DNA from: Nitrospirota bacterium
Lineage (GTDB): Bacteria > Nitrospirota > Thermodesulfovibrionia > Thermodesulfovibrionales > JdFR-88
Direction of reading: 5' to 3'
NCBI GenBank assembly: GCA_021840255.1
Contig: JAKBYX010000002.1
Coordinates: 1-33,324, forward strand
Length of the DNA: 33,324 nucleotides
Both the position numbers and the translations under genes were made by a program. The notes below the pieces were generated by a model. The model saw only the letters and a list, made by a program, of their open reading frames with translations, was not told where the DNA came from and did not search any database. Below, in pieces: positions 23,490-31,034 of the stretch (the stretch's first letter is position 1; every line of letters starts with the position of its first letter).

Positions 23490-24346
23490 AGGAGCCTCTC
23501 TATCTTAACCAGCCCCCGGACCGCCTCCCCGATCGCCAAAAGCTTCCCTTCCGGGTCTTTTATCCTTATGCTTCCTGAAAGGGGGACGCGTGCCCTGAAG
23601 GGGGCCCCGTTTTGTATCCTTTTCAACTCCCGGCCTTCTATGTTCACCTCTTCAAGGAAGCCCAGGGCCTCGTCCAGCTCCAGAAACGCGGAAGCCTTAA
23701 AGCCCGTAGATCGGGCGTCAAGCTCCTCCGGGCGGGCGGAGTCCTTAACGTCGAAGGGGCCGATAGCGGTCCTCCTAAGGCGTGTGACATGGGCGAAGGT
23801 TCCCATCTTGATGCCTATGTCGTCCGCAAGCGTACGTATATAAGTCCCTTTGGAACAGGCCACGAGGAGGTCCGCAAAGGGGGGCTCAAAGCGCAGCAGT
23901 TTTAATTCCCCGATCTCCACCTCCCGCTCCTCGCGTTCTACCTCTATCCCCTGCCGGGCCAGCTCGTAGAGCGGCCTGCCTGCTTTCTTAAGCGCGGAGT
24001 ACATGGGCGGCAGCTGTCTGGTCTTTCCCAAAAAACCGGCCAGGGTCTCCTCAAGGGTTTTCAGGTCTGCCCCTGCATTGCCCGTTGCGGTAACAGCGCC
24101 ACAGGAATCAAAGGTGTCCGTCCTTTCGCCAAATTTTATGGTGGTCTCGTATTTTTTGGGCATATCGGTGAGGAACCGGCTTATCTTTGTGGCCTCGCCG
24201 GTGCAGACGATCAGAAGACCGGTGGCCAGGGGGTCCAGCGTGCCCGTGTGGCCGGCCTTTTTAATGCCCAGGCGCCTTTTAACCAGGCTTACCGCCTGCT
24301 GCGAGGTAAGCCCTTCTGTTTTGTCCAGCAAGATGACCTTGTTCAT
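23480..24346 (-). CDS. truB: tRNA pseudouridine(55) synthase
   Basis: TruB, 288 residues, makes pseudouridine 55 in the T-loop of tRNAs. The catalytic motif GHTGTLDPLATG places Asp38; KTEGLTSQQAV near the start, YETTIKFGERTDTFD, and GTYIRTLADDIG are further family blocks. The C-terminal PUA-like domain ends ... GEAVRGLVKIERL. I place the start at ATG 24346 (MNKVILLDK), the usual N terminus. The frame stays open for 45 more codons upstream but only through a repeated palindrome. It is usually found with nusA, infB and rbfA; here it follows a transaldolase gene, an atypical setting. Confidence 0.95.
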   Translation of the reverse strand: MNKVILLDKTEGLTSQQAVSLVKRRLGIKKAGHTGTLDPLATGLLIVCTGEATKISRFLTDMPKKYETTIKFGERTDTFDSCGAVTATGNAGADLKTLEETLAGFLGKTRQLPPMYSALKKAGRPLYELARQGIEVEREEREVEIGELKLLRFEPPFADLLVACSKGTYIRTLADDIGIKMGTFAHVTRLRRTAIGPFDVKDSARPEELDARSTGFKASAFLELDEALGFLEEVNIEGRELKRIQNGAPFRARVPLSGSIRIKDPEGKLLAIGEAVRGLVKIERLLHL

Positions 24347-24401
24347 AGTGGAGCCTATTATTTTACACAACATTCGATCAAAAATGACTCCCCCACCCTG
24401 G

Positions 24402-24422
24402 CCCTCTCCCGTAGGGAGAGGG
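24402..24422. repeat. Palindromic G+C repeat (REP-like)
   Basis: CCCTCTCCC (24402-24410), GTA, GGGAGAGGG (24414-24422) is a perfect nine-base hairpin within a purine/pyrimidine-skewed stretch (24388-24458). This resembles dispersed extragenic palindromes found in many bacterial genomes. It sits between transaldolase and truB, and a T-run at 24458-24470 on the plus strand follows a second G-rich segment. Confidence 0.6.
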
Positions 24423-24540
24423 AATTTGCCCCCCGCCTTTTGGGAGAGGGGCGAGGGTTTTTTTGTTTTTAAAAATGGCAAAGCTTGAGGTGTTAATAAA
24501 AAACAGACCGGGTCCTGAGGTTTGCTGTTTCTGTTTTATT

Positions 24541-25218
24541 CTATTTTATTTTTTTTGTTGTTTGCCCTTTTTCTTTTTGGGGCACCTTCTGCCAGTCCTT
24601 CAGGAATTTGGCCATCCCCAAGTCGGTCAGCGGGTGCCTGGTGAGCTGCTTGATGACGGAAAAAGGTATCGTCGCCACGTGCGCGCCCAGCCTTGCGGAC
24701 TCCACCACGTGCATGGGGTTTCTGATGCTGGCCACGATCACCTGGGCCTCGAACATGTAATTTTCCAGTATGGTCATTATGTCCGCGATAAGGTCCATGC
24801 CGTCCTGGCTTATGTCGTCAAGCCTGCCCACGAACGGGCTTATGTACGTGGCCCCTGCCTTTGCCGCAAGAAGGGCCTGCGTGGCGGAAAACACCAGCGT
24901 CACGTTTGTCTTTATGCCAAGGGCGGAGAGGTTTTTTACCGCTTTAAGCCCTTCTTCCGTCATGGGTATTTTTACGACGATGTTTTTTGCTATGGCCGAA
25001 AGGGCTTTTGCCTCTTTCACCATGCCTTCCGCCTCCAGCGCCACGACCTCCGCGCTCACCGGTCCCTTGGCCACGCGGCATATCTCCTTCAGCAGCTCCA
25101 CCGGCTCGCGGTTTTCCCTGCTGATAAGGCTCGGGTTCGTGGTGACGCCGTCAACCACCCCCATGCTCCATGCCTCTTTTATCTCGGTTACGTTGGCCGT
25201 ATCAATGAATATCTTCAT
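24541..25218 (-). CDS. Transaldolase / fructose-6-phosphate aldolase-type TIM barrel
   Basis: A 225-residue short transaldolase (TalC/FSA group). Features: [31 protein letters not shown], the Schiff-base lysine Lys83 in [44 protein letters not shown] split over two strands, and a C-terminal [15 protein letters not shown]. It interconverts sugar phosphates in the non-oxidative pentose phosphate pathway; some members act instead as fructose-6-phosphate aldolases, and I cannot decide between them. The last 12 residues are Lys-rich. The gene starts ten bases after the TPR gene stop, so they share a transcript. Confidence 0.93.
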   Translation of the reverse strand: MKIFIDTANVTEIKEAWSMGVVDGVTTNPSLISRENREPVELLKEICRVAKGPVSAEVVALEAEGMVKEAKALSAIAKNIVVKIPMTEEGLKAVKNLSALGIKTNVTLVFSATQALLAAKAGATYISPFVGRLDDISQDGMDLIADIMTILENYMFEAQVIVASIRNPMHVVESARLGAHVATIPFSVIKQLTRHPLTDLGMAKFLKDWQKVPQKEKGQTTKKIK

Positions 25219-25228
25219 CCTGGATCAC

Positions 25229-27058
25229 TTACCTCCGTGCGCGATATTTTTTTTGTTTTGCATGCGGTTTTTTAGTCCGTTCCATCTTCGCCAGTTCCAA
25301 TCTGGCAGCCTGGTATTCCATATAACCGGGCTGGCTGGTTTTTAAGCATTCCTTGAAGAGCTGCCGCGCCTGCGCCTTGTTCCCTTTCCAGAGCGCCTCC
25401 TCGCCGGCATAGTAATAGGCCGCGCACAGCCGCCCGGAGACAGTATTTTTGTCCTTTCCGGCATTGGCCGCTTCAAGGAGCCCTTTCTGCGTGACGTCGC
25501 CAAGATAATATTGCGATACGGTCCTTACCCAATCCGTGGCGGGATGCGCTTTCACGTAATCCGCCAGTTGTTCAAGCCCCTGGTTTCCCTTCTGCCGGGA
25601 AGTCTTCCGGAGGACGATCAAAAGCCTTATCCTTGCCCATTCGTAGCCAGGGTCGATCCCGATCTCCTTGGTGAAATCCGCCGCGGCCTTATCGAGCAGT
25701 CCCTGGGCCAGGTAGCTCATGCCCCGGTCGTCATAGGCAGTCTCATAGGAAGGGTCTATCTCTATCGCCTTCGCGTAATCGGCTAAAGCCAGGGCATACT
25801 GGCCCGTGCTGTTATAGGCAGTGCCCCTGTTGCTATAGTAACCTGCGGATTTAGGGTTAAGCCCAATGGCTTTTGTGAAATCGGCTATCGCAAGGTCGAA
25901 TTGCCCCCTATCTTCATGTACGATGCCCCGCTCATTATACGAATAGGGGTCGGAGGGCGCAAGCTCGATGGCCTTCGTGAAATCGGCTATCGCTTTTTCA
26001 TCGGCGGCCTGAAGGAAATAGACATAGCCCCGGTGCTCATAGCCAAGGGTGTACGAAGGGTCTATCTCTATTGCCTTTGTGAAGTCGGCCAGGGCCTGGT
26101 CATATTTTCCGCCGGATCTGTAGGCTATTCCCCGCCAGACATAGGCTTCGGTGTCCTGCGGCTTAAGCTCTATCGTTTTCGCAAAATCGGCGATGGCCAT
26201 ATTGTAGCGGCCCAGGTTGGCGTAGGCGATGCCCCGGTTATAGTACGTCTGATCATCGGAGGGTTTCAGCTCAAGGGCCTTTGAGTAATCGGCCACCGCC
26301 AGGTCGTACTGGTTCTCTTTGCCATAGACGAGGCCCCTGTCGTAAAGAGCGCGGAAATAGGAGGGGTTTAGCTCTATGGCCTTCGAGTAATCGGCTATGG
26401 CGCCGGCATAATTCCCCAGCAGTTTATATGCATAGCCGCGGTTAAAATAAGCCGTTGAATCGGCCGGATTAAGCTGCAGGCACCGGGTGAACTCGGGCAC
26501 CGCGAGGTCATACTGCCCCTTGTCCACATAGACGAGGCCGCGTCCTTCAAAGGCGGCGGCAAAGCTTGGATCTATCTCCACTACCTTGTTATAGTCGGCC
26601 AGCGCCTGGTCGTATTCGCTTTTTTCCAAATAGGAGCCGCCGCGGCCAAAAAGGGCATTGGCATTCGACGGGTTCAGTTCCAGGGCCTTTGAGTAATCGG
26701 AGATTGCGGCATCAAATTCGCCTTTCGAATAATGGTCGCAGCCGCGGTTGTACAGGGCATTGCCATATGAAGGGTTTATCTCCAGGGCCTTCGAGTAATC
26801 GGTTATGGCAAGGTCATACTGGCCCTTGCCGTCGTAGGCAAGGCCTAGGTCATAATACGATATGGCCAGGTTGTTCCCGCTGTATCTGCCGGAATTGATC
26901 GCCTCCGTGCAGGCAGTTATGGCATTATCGTACTGTTTTGAAGTGACATACTGGTAGCACCAATCGGTATCGGCGGCCGCCATTCCAGCCATTGACAGTA
27001 TTCCGGCCGTTGACAGGACCAGGACAATTCCAGCCAAAATCTTGAATCTTGAAATCAT
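25229..27058 (-). CDS. Exported TPR-repeat protein
   Basis: 609 residues. A signal peptide (SRFKILAGIVLVLSTAGIL..., cut near residue 29) is followed by one partial and about 12 consecutive 34-residue TPR units, from about residue 65 to 475. Each has the pattern Y..RG.AY...G.YD.AI.DY.KAIE.NPSY. The units are so alike that the DNA shows a 102-base periodicity. The C-terminal 130 residues form a different helical domain (KGLLEAANAGKDKN; AAYYYAGEEALWKGNKAQA), ending in a very basic tail. TPR arrays are protein-binding scaffolds; it probably works in the periplasm. Co-transcribed with transaldolase. GGGGG just before the ATG serves as ribosome binding site. No partner can be named. Confidence 0.92.
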   Translation of the reverse strand: MISRFKILAGIVLVLSTAGILSMAGMAAADTDWCYQYVTSKQYDNAITACTEAINSGRYSGNNLAISYYDLGLAYDGKGQYDLAITDYSKALEINPSYGNALYNRGCDHYSKGEFDAAISDYSKALELNPSNANALFGRGGSYLEKSEYDQALADYNKVVEIDPSFAAAFEGRGLVYVDKGQYDLAVPEFTRCLQLNPADSTAYFNRGYAYKLLGNYAGAIADYSKAIELNPSYFRALYDRGLVYGKENQYDLAVADYSKALELKPSDDQTYYNRGIAYANLGRYNMAIADFAKTIELKPQDTEAYVWRGIAYRSGGKYDQALADFTKAIEIDPSYTLGYEHRGYVYFLQAADEKAIADFTKAIELAPSDPYSYNERGIVHEDRGQFDLAIADFTKAIGLNPKSAGYYSNRGTAYNSTGQYALALADYAKAIEIDPSYETAYDDRGMSYLAQGLLDKAAADFTKEIGIDPGYEWARIRLLIVLRKTSRQKGNQGLEQLADYVKAHPATDWVRTVSQYYLGDVTQKGLLEAANAGKDKNTVSGRLCAAYYYAGEEALWKGNKAQARQLFKECLKTSQPGYMEYQAARLELAKMERTKKPHAKQKKYRARR

Positions 27059-27116
27059 GTTACCCCCATTTTTGCGTTTTTACTTTTTTTACGTTTTACC
27101 TTTTACTTCATGAAAC

Positions 27117-27145
27117 AAAAAAAGCGCAGCTCGAAAAAACTGCGC
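27117..27145 (-). terminator. Terminator-like hairpin in the leader of the TPR gene
   Basis: On the minus strand GCGCAG (27145-27140) pairs with CTGCGC (27129-27124), followed by seven T (27123-27117). It lies between the extended -10 box and the TPR start codon. Possible attenuator. Confidence 0.6.
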
Positions 27146-27158
27146 CTATCGTGCGCGT

Positions 27159-27167
27159 ATTATAGCA
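27159..27167 (-). promoter_or_regulatory. Extended -10 promoter of the TPR gene
   Basis: TGCTATAAT on the minus strand matches the extended -10 consensus (TGnTATAAT). The -35 region is A-rich without TTGACA. The predicted start is near 27152, seven bases before the terminator-like hairpin. Confidence 0.55.
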
Positions 27168-27206
27168 AAAAAATATATTCCATTTTTCATTCTCGTCCCT
27201 GCCCGG

Positions 27207-27232
27207 CATTCGGTCCCCGAAGGGGACGAATG
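27207..27232. repeat. Hairpin related to the 23134-23282 repeat
   Basis: CATTCGGTCCCC, GAA, GGGGACGAATG forms an 11-pair stem with one bulged G. It shares CATTCG and the CCCGAAGGGGA hairpin with the tandem units. It lies between the Fe-S gene and the TPR promoter and may end the upstream transcript, though no T-run follows. Confidence 0.55.
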
Positions 27233-27285
27233 TTGATGCTTTACCGGATTATCCTGTTTCGCTCGCGCTTTGGTCCGCCACCTGT

Positions 27286-28635
27286 TCATCCCGCTATTTT
27301 TGCCTCACTGTCCGCGGCGGAAAAGGCCTCTTCAACAAGCTCAAGGATATGGGCTGTTTTTATGCCTGCGCTTTCAAGCTGTATCCTGCAGGCCGGGCAG
27401 GAGGTGACCACCATGTCCGCACCCTCATAGGCGCTCACCCTTTTTAAAAGGAGCTCCCGCGAGGTCTCCTTGTCCGTAAGGAAAGCCCCGAACCCGCAGC
27501 AGCCTTCCTCTTTTGTCCTTTCGATGTTCAAAAGCTCCAAAAGGAGCCCCGCGTTAAACCCCAGGCCGTATTTGAGGTGGCAGGGCTCGTGCCAGATAAG
27601 CTTATTCGCTTCAGGTCTTTTCCCCGATTCAGGCCGGGCCGTGGTTTTCTCCCGTACCGGCCCAAGATCGAGTCTGCCCGGAGACAGCAGGAACTCCATG
27701 GCATCCATAGCGTTTTCCACGCCGCCGCCAGCCAGTTCGGGGTATCGCTTTCTTATCATATATACGCACGTGGAGCAGGGGCTTACCACCGCCTCCACGT
27801 TGAGCTTGCCGAAGATCTCCAGGTTTTTTTCCGCGAACCTCCTGGCCTCGTTCTCAAGGCCAAGGCCCCTCAGCGGCATCCCGCAGCAGACCTCGCCTCC
27901 GGGCAGGACCACCTCATAGCCTGCCGCCACCAGTATGCTTATCAGGTCCTCCCCCGTCCCGGGCGTCAGATAATTGGCCGCGCACCCGGCAAAGACGGCC
28001 ACCCGGCCCACGGCCTTTCTTGGCGTTATCACCTGGTGCCCGCTTTTTAGCTGGCGGCCGGGGAAACTCAACCCCTCCGGCAAGCGGGGCACAAGTTTTT
28101 TAAGAAAGTCATGTTTAAGCCCGGTTATGAACCTTGCGGCGTTCATGCCCAGTGCAGGTCTGTTCAGGCCCGCACGAAGCGCGGTGCGGGTAAGCAGCCT
28201 TTTGGAGTCTAGCTTTCTAAGGACGTCCCGCCCCCTGTAGATAAACTGCGTAGGTTTAATGCCAACCGGGCAGGAGACGTCGCACCGGCCGCAAAGCGTG
28301 CAAGAAAAGATCCTGCCCAGAAGCCCCTCCGTTGGCGGCGTTGCGCCTCCGGCAAGCCCCCGCAGCAGCATGAGCCTTCCCCTTGGAGAAAAGGCCTCAT
28401 TGCCCGTAAGCTCATAGACGGGGCACCGCGCCTTGCAACTGCCGCAGCGGGCGCAGTCTTCCAGCCCCGGTCCGTTCCCGCCCGCCTCAAGCAGCCGCGC
28501 CGCTGCCCCAGGATCGATCTCCTTGCCCATGGAGTTGCCCTCAAGGAGCTTGCCCATAAGACCCTCCCTCAGGTCTTTGAAAGACGAGGCAAGCGCGCGT
28601 GCTCTTTTACTTATGTCCTCACTCATATTTTTCAT
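27286..28635 (-). CDS. Fe-S oxidoreductase, GlcF/LldE-like (two 4Fe-4S sites, two CCG domains)
   Basis: 449 residues. Two ferredoxin sites lie at C61-C64-C67-C71 (CARCGSCKARCP) and C112-C115-C118-C122 (CTLCGRCDVSCP). Two CCG cysteine-rich domains follow, with CCGMPLRGLG in the first and CCGFGAFL plus TSCPACRIQLE in the second. This is the layout of the glycolate/lactate oxidase iron-sulfur subunit (GlcF) and HdrD-type proteins, which pass electrons between a flavin dehydrogenase and a quinone or other carrier. No FAD subunit is in the window. I take ATG 28635, which overlaps the larE stop (ATGA); the frame to 28686 lies in larE. Coupling to larE suggests lactate metabolism. Confidence 0.93.
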   Translation of the reverse strand: MKNMSEDISKRARALASSFKDLREGLMGKLLEGNSMGKEIDPGAAARLLEAGGNGPGLEDCARCGSCKARCPVYELTGNEAFSPRGRLMLLRGLAGGATPPTEGLLGRIFSCTLCGRCDVSCPVGIKPTQFIYRGRDVLRKLDSKRLLTRTALRAGLNRPALGMNAARFITGLKHDFLKKLVPRLPEGLSFPGRQLKSGHQVITPRKAVGRVAVFAGCAANYLTPGTGEDLISILVAAGYEVVLPGGEVCCGMPLRGLGLENEARRFAEKNLEIFGKLNVEAVVSPCSTCVYMIRKRYPELAGGGVENAMDAMEFLLSPGRLDLGPVREKTTARPESGKRPEANKLIWHEPCHLKYGLGFNAGLLLELLNIERTKEEGCCGFGAFLTDKETSRELLLKRVSAYEGADMVVTSCPACRIQLESAGIKTAHILELVEEAFSAADSEAKIAG

Positions 28636-29435
28636 CTGGTACCCTGATTCAAACTTCCGCTTCGAAACCCCTCCAGGTCCAGGCACACGTACCTGAAATG
28701 TCCCTTGAGCGCCGCAACGATCTCTTTTTTAGCCGCAAGAGCGCGGTCGAAATCCGCCTGGCTTACCTCAACCCGTGCCACATCCCCGTGGTCCCGCACA
28801 CGAAACTCCCTGAGCCCCAGCGCCCTTAATGCCTCCTCGGAAAGGGCCAACTTCCTGAGCCCGGCCTCGGTTACCGGCGTGCCGTAAGGCACCCTGGAGG
28901 CAAGACACGGAGAAGACGGCTTGTCCCATGTGCCAAGACCAAGCTCCCTCGAAAGCCGCCTTATCTCGTCTTTTCCCAGGCCCGCCTCCAGAAGGGGGCT
29001 TCTTACCCCCAACTCGCCTGCCGCCTTCATGCCCGGCCGGAAATCCCCAAGGTCGTCCGCCGTGCTGCCGTCTATCACGCAGCAAAAACCCTCATTGCGG
29101 GCTATCTGCGTCAAGGCCGCAAATAGCTCCGATTTGCAGTAATAACACCTGTCCGGCGGGTTTTCCCTGTAGGCGGGGTTTTCCAGTTCGCATGTCTTTA
29201 TTATCTTGTGCGGTATGCCGATGGCGGAGGCCATCTCTATTGCGGTCTGCACGTCCCACTGCGGGTGAGAGGGGGAGGCAGAGGTCACGGCAAGCGCCCT
29301 TATGCCCGAAAGCTTCACCGCCTTTAATAAAAAAGTGCTGTCCACTCCGCCGGAGCAGGCCACAACGGCGCTCCCAAGGCCCTTTAATATCCCAGTCAAA
29401 CGGTCTAAAGAAGGGTAAAAACTGTCCAAAAACAA
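28632..29435 (-). CDS. larE: LarE family ATP-dependent sulfur transferase
   Basis: A 267-residue PP-loop enzyme (SGGVDS at residues 28-33) that adenylates and then sulfurates the nicotinate-derived precursor of the nickel-pincer cofactor of lactate racemase. It carries three cysteines at LarE positions: C97 and C100 (DRCYYCKSELF) and C177 (SSPCLASRVPYG). In LarE proteins with all three, a 4Fe-4S cluster is thought to carry the sulfur; the single-Cys type sacrifices its own sulfur. So this is likely the cluster type. No larA, larB or larC is in the window. The TTG start has AAGGA a few bases upstream. Its stop overlaps the Fe-S oxidoreductase start by four bases. Confidence 0.93.
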   Translation of the reverse strand: MFLDSFYPSLDRLTGILKGLGSAVVACSGGVDSTFLLKAVKLSGIRALAVTSASPSHPQWDVQTAIEMASAIGIPHKIIKTCELENPAYRENPPDRCYYCKSELFAALTQIARNEGFCCVIDGSTADDLGDFRPGMKAAGELGVRSPLLEAGLGKDEIRRLSRELGLGTWDKPSSPCLASRVPYGTPVTEAGLRKLALSEEALRALGLREFRVRDHGDVARVEVSQADFDRALAAKKEIVAALKGHFRYVCLDLEGFRSGSLNQGTR

Positions 29436-29462
29436 AAAGTCCTTTTTTCTATTTCTTTTTCT

Positions 29463-30971
29463 TCACAGCGCCGTGATCTCATAGTTTTCCTGGTGCAGCG
29501 CCGGATCTTCGTTAATGGTCATCTCCATCCCGTAGGCGCTTTCTATCTCCTCCAGTTTCTGCCTCTCCTCGTCAAGGAGTATCTCGGCCACATGAGGATG
29601 GGCGGTTATGACGATGCGTTTAAGCCCGTGCTTTGCCATCCGCTCCGCCTTTCTGAATATCTCGTAGCAGAGGGTGGTGACCGATTTAATGTTGCCTTTC
29701 CCCTCGCAGTACGGGCAGGGCTCAAGGACGGTCCTGACAAGGCTCTCTCTCACGCGTTTCCTTGTCATCTGGATGAGGCCAAGCTCCGTTATCTGGGAGA
29801 TGGTGCTCTTGGTGCGGTCTTTTTTCATCGCATCCTGGAGAGCGCAGAAGACCTTCTGCCTGTTTTCGGCCATCTCCATGTCTATGAAGTCTACGATTAT
29901 TATGCCGCCAAGGTTCCTGAGCCTTATCTGGTAGGCTATCTCTTTTACCGCCTCCAGGTTCGTGCGCAAAATGGTGTCTTCGAGGTCCTGCTTGCCCACA
30001 TATTTGCCGGTGTTCACGTCTATTACGGACATAGCCTCCGTCTGGTCTACCACTATATAGCCCCCGGATTTAAGCCAGATCCGTCTGCCCAGCGCCCTGG
30101 AGATGTCTTCCTCGATGCCGTAGCTTTCAAACAGGGGCTCGTCCCCGTCATAAAGGCCTATTTTACCCAGGAGCTTGGGGAAATAGCTCTGCACGAATCC
30201 CTTTACCTCAAGATATTTTTTTTCGGAATCCAGGACCATCTCATCGACGCCCGAGCCCATAAGGTCCCGCACGCTCCTAAGAACCAGGTCCAGGTCCCCG
30301 TGCACAAGCGACGGCGCACTGGATTTCTCGTTCTTCCGGACCACGCTTTCCCACAGGCTGACAAGGAAATCCAGGTCCTTCCGGAGGTCCTCCCGGCTTG
30401 CTCCCTCGCTTGCCGTCCGCACGATGAGGCCGAAATTCTTTGGCCTTATCTCCTCTACTATCTCCCTCAGCCGCGTGCGCTCCTGCTCGTCCTCGATCCT
30501 CCTGGAAAGGCCTATGTGCTCCAGGTTGGGCATCAGCACCAGGTACCTGCCAGGCAGCGTTACATACGACGTAACGCGCGCCCCTTTGCTTCCGATGGGG
30601 TTTTTAGAAACCTGCACCAGGATGTCCTGCCCCTCGCGCAGCAGTTCTTCTATGTGGAGCTCATGCCTCTTGCCTTGCAGGAAATCGAGCCCGGAAAAAT
30701 TCTCGTCCTCGAACATGAGCGCGTAGTCTTCCACTATGTCCGTGCGTATGTCGGACACGTAAAGGAAGGCGGCCTTTTCCAGCCCTATATCCACAAAGGC
30801 GCTCCTCATGCCAGGCAGAATACGCAGCACCTTTCCCTTGTAAATGTTTCCGGCCAGGCTTGCGTTCTTCCTGCGCTCCACATAGACCTCAACGACCTGC
30901 CCGCCTTCAAGCAGCGCAAGGCGTGTCTCGTGTCCGGTCACGTTCACCAGTATGCTGTTCAGACCCGCCAT
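29463..30971 (-). CDS. rng: Ribonuclease G/E family endoribonuclease
   Basis: A 502-residue RNase G-type protein without the long RNase E scaffold tail, involved in rRNA 5' maturation and mRNA decay. The N-terminal S1 domain (LAGNIYKGKVLRILPGMRSAFVDIG) is followed by RNase H-like and 5'-sensor regions. The catalytic DNase I-like domain holds SVIDVNTGKYVG and IIVDFIDM, whose Asp residues bind magnesium. The zinc-link CPYC lies near residue 430 before EGKG. AAGGG precedes the ATG. It sits 63 bases downstream of the radical SAM gene, a pairing seen in many bacteria. Confidence 0.95.
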   Translation of the reverse strand: MAGLNSILVNVTGHETRLALLEGGQVVEVYVERRKNASLAGNIYKGKVLRILPGMRSAFVDIGLEKAAFLYVSDIRTDIVEDYALMFEDENFSGLDFLQGKRHELHIEELLREGQDILVQVSKNPIGSKGARVTSYVTLPGRYLVLMPNLEHIGLSRRIEDEQERTRLREIVEEIRPKNFGLIVRTASEGASREDLRKDLDFLVSLWESVVRKNEKSSAPSLVHGDLDLVLRSVRDLMGSGVDEMVLDSEKKYLEVKGFVQSYFPKLLGKIGLYDGDEPLFESYGIEEDISRALGRRIWLKSGGYIVVDQTEAMSVIDVNTGKYVGKQDLEDTILRTNLEAVKEIAYQIRLRNLGGIIIVDFIDMEMAENRQKVFCALQDAMKKDRTKSTISQITELGLIQMTRKRVRESLVRTVLEPCPYCEGKGNIKSVTTLCYEIFRKAERMAKHGLKRIVITAHPHVAEILLDEERQKLEEIESAYGMEMTINEDPALHQENYEITAL

Positions 30972-31034
30972 TTACCCTTTTTCAAAGCAAAAAATGCAAA
31001 AAATAAAAAATTCTCCATTTTTTGGTTTTTTATT

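Noticed and set aside
23455..23500. A tRNA T-arm-like string (GGATTCGAATCC) near the truB end
   Set aside because: The T-stem does not pair around the loop, and the would-be 5' half is truB coding sequence; no acceptor or anticodon arm forms.
24347..24481. An N-terminal extension of 45 residues on TruB
   Set aside because: It translates a palindromic intergenic repeat; the family N terminus begins at ATG 24346.
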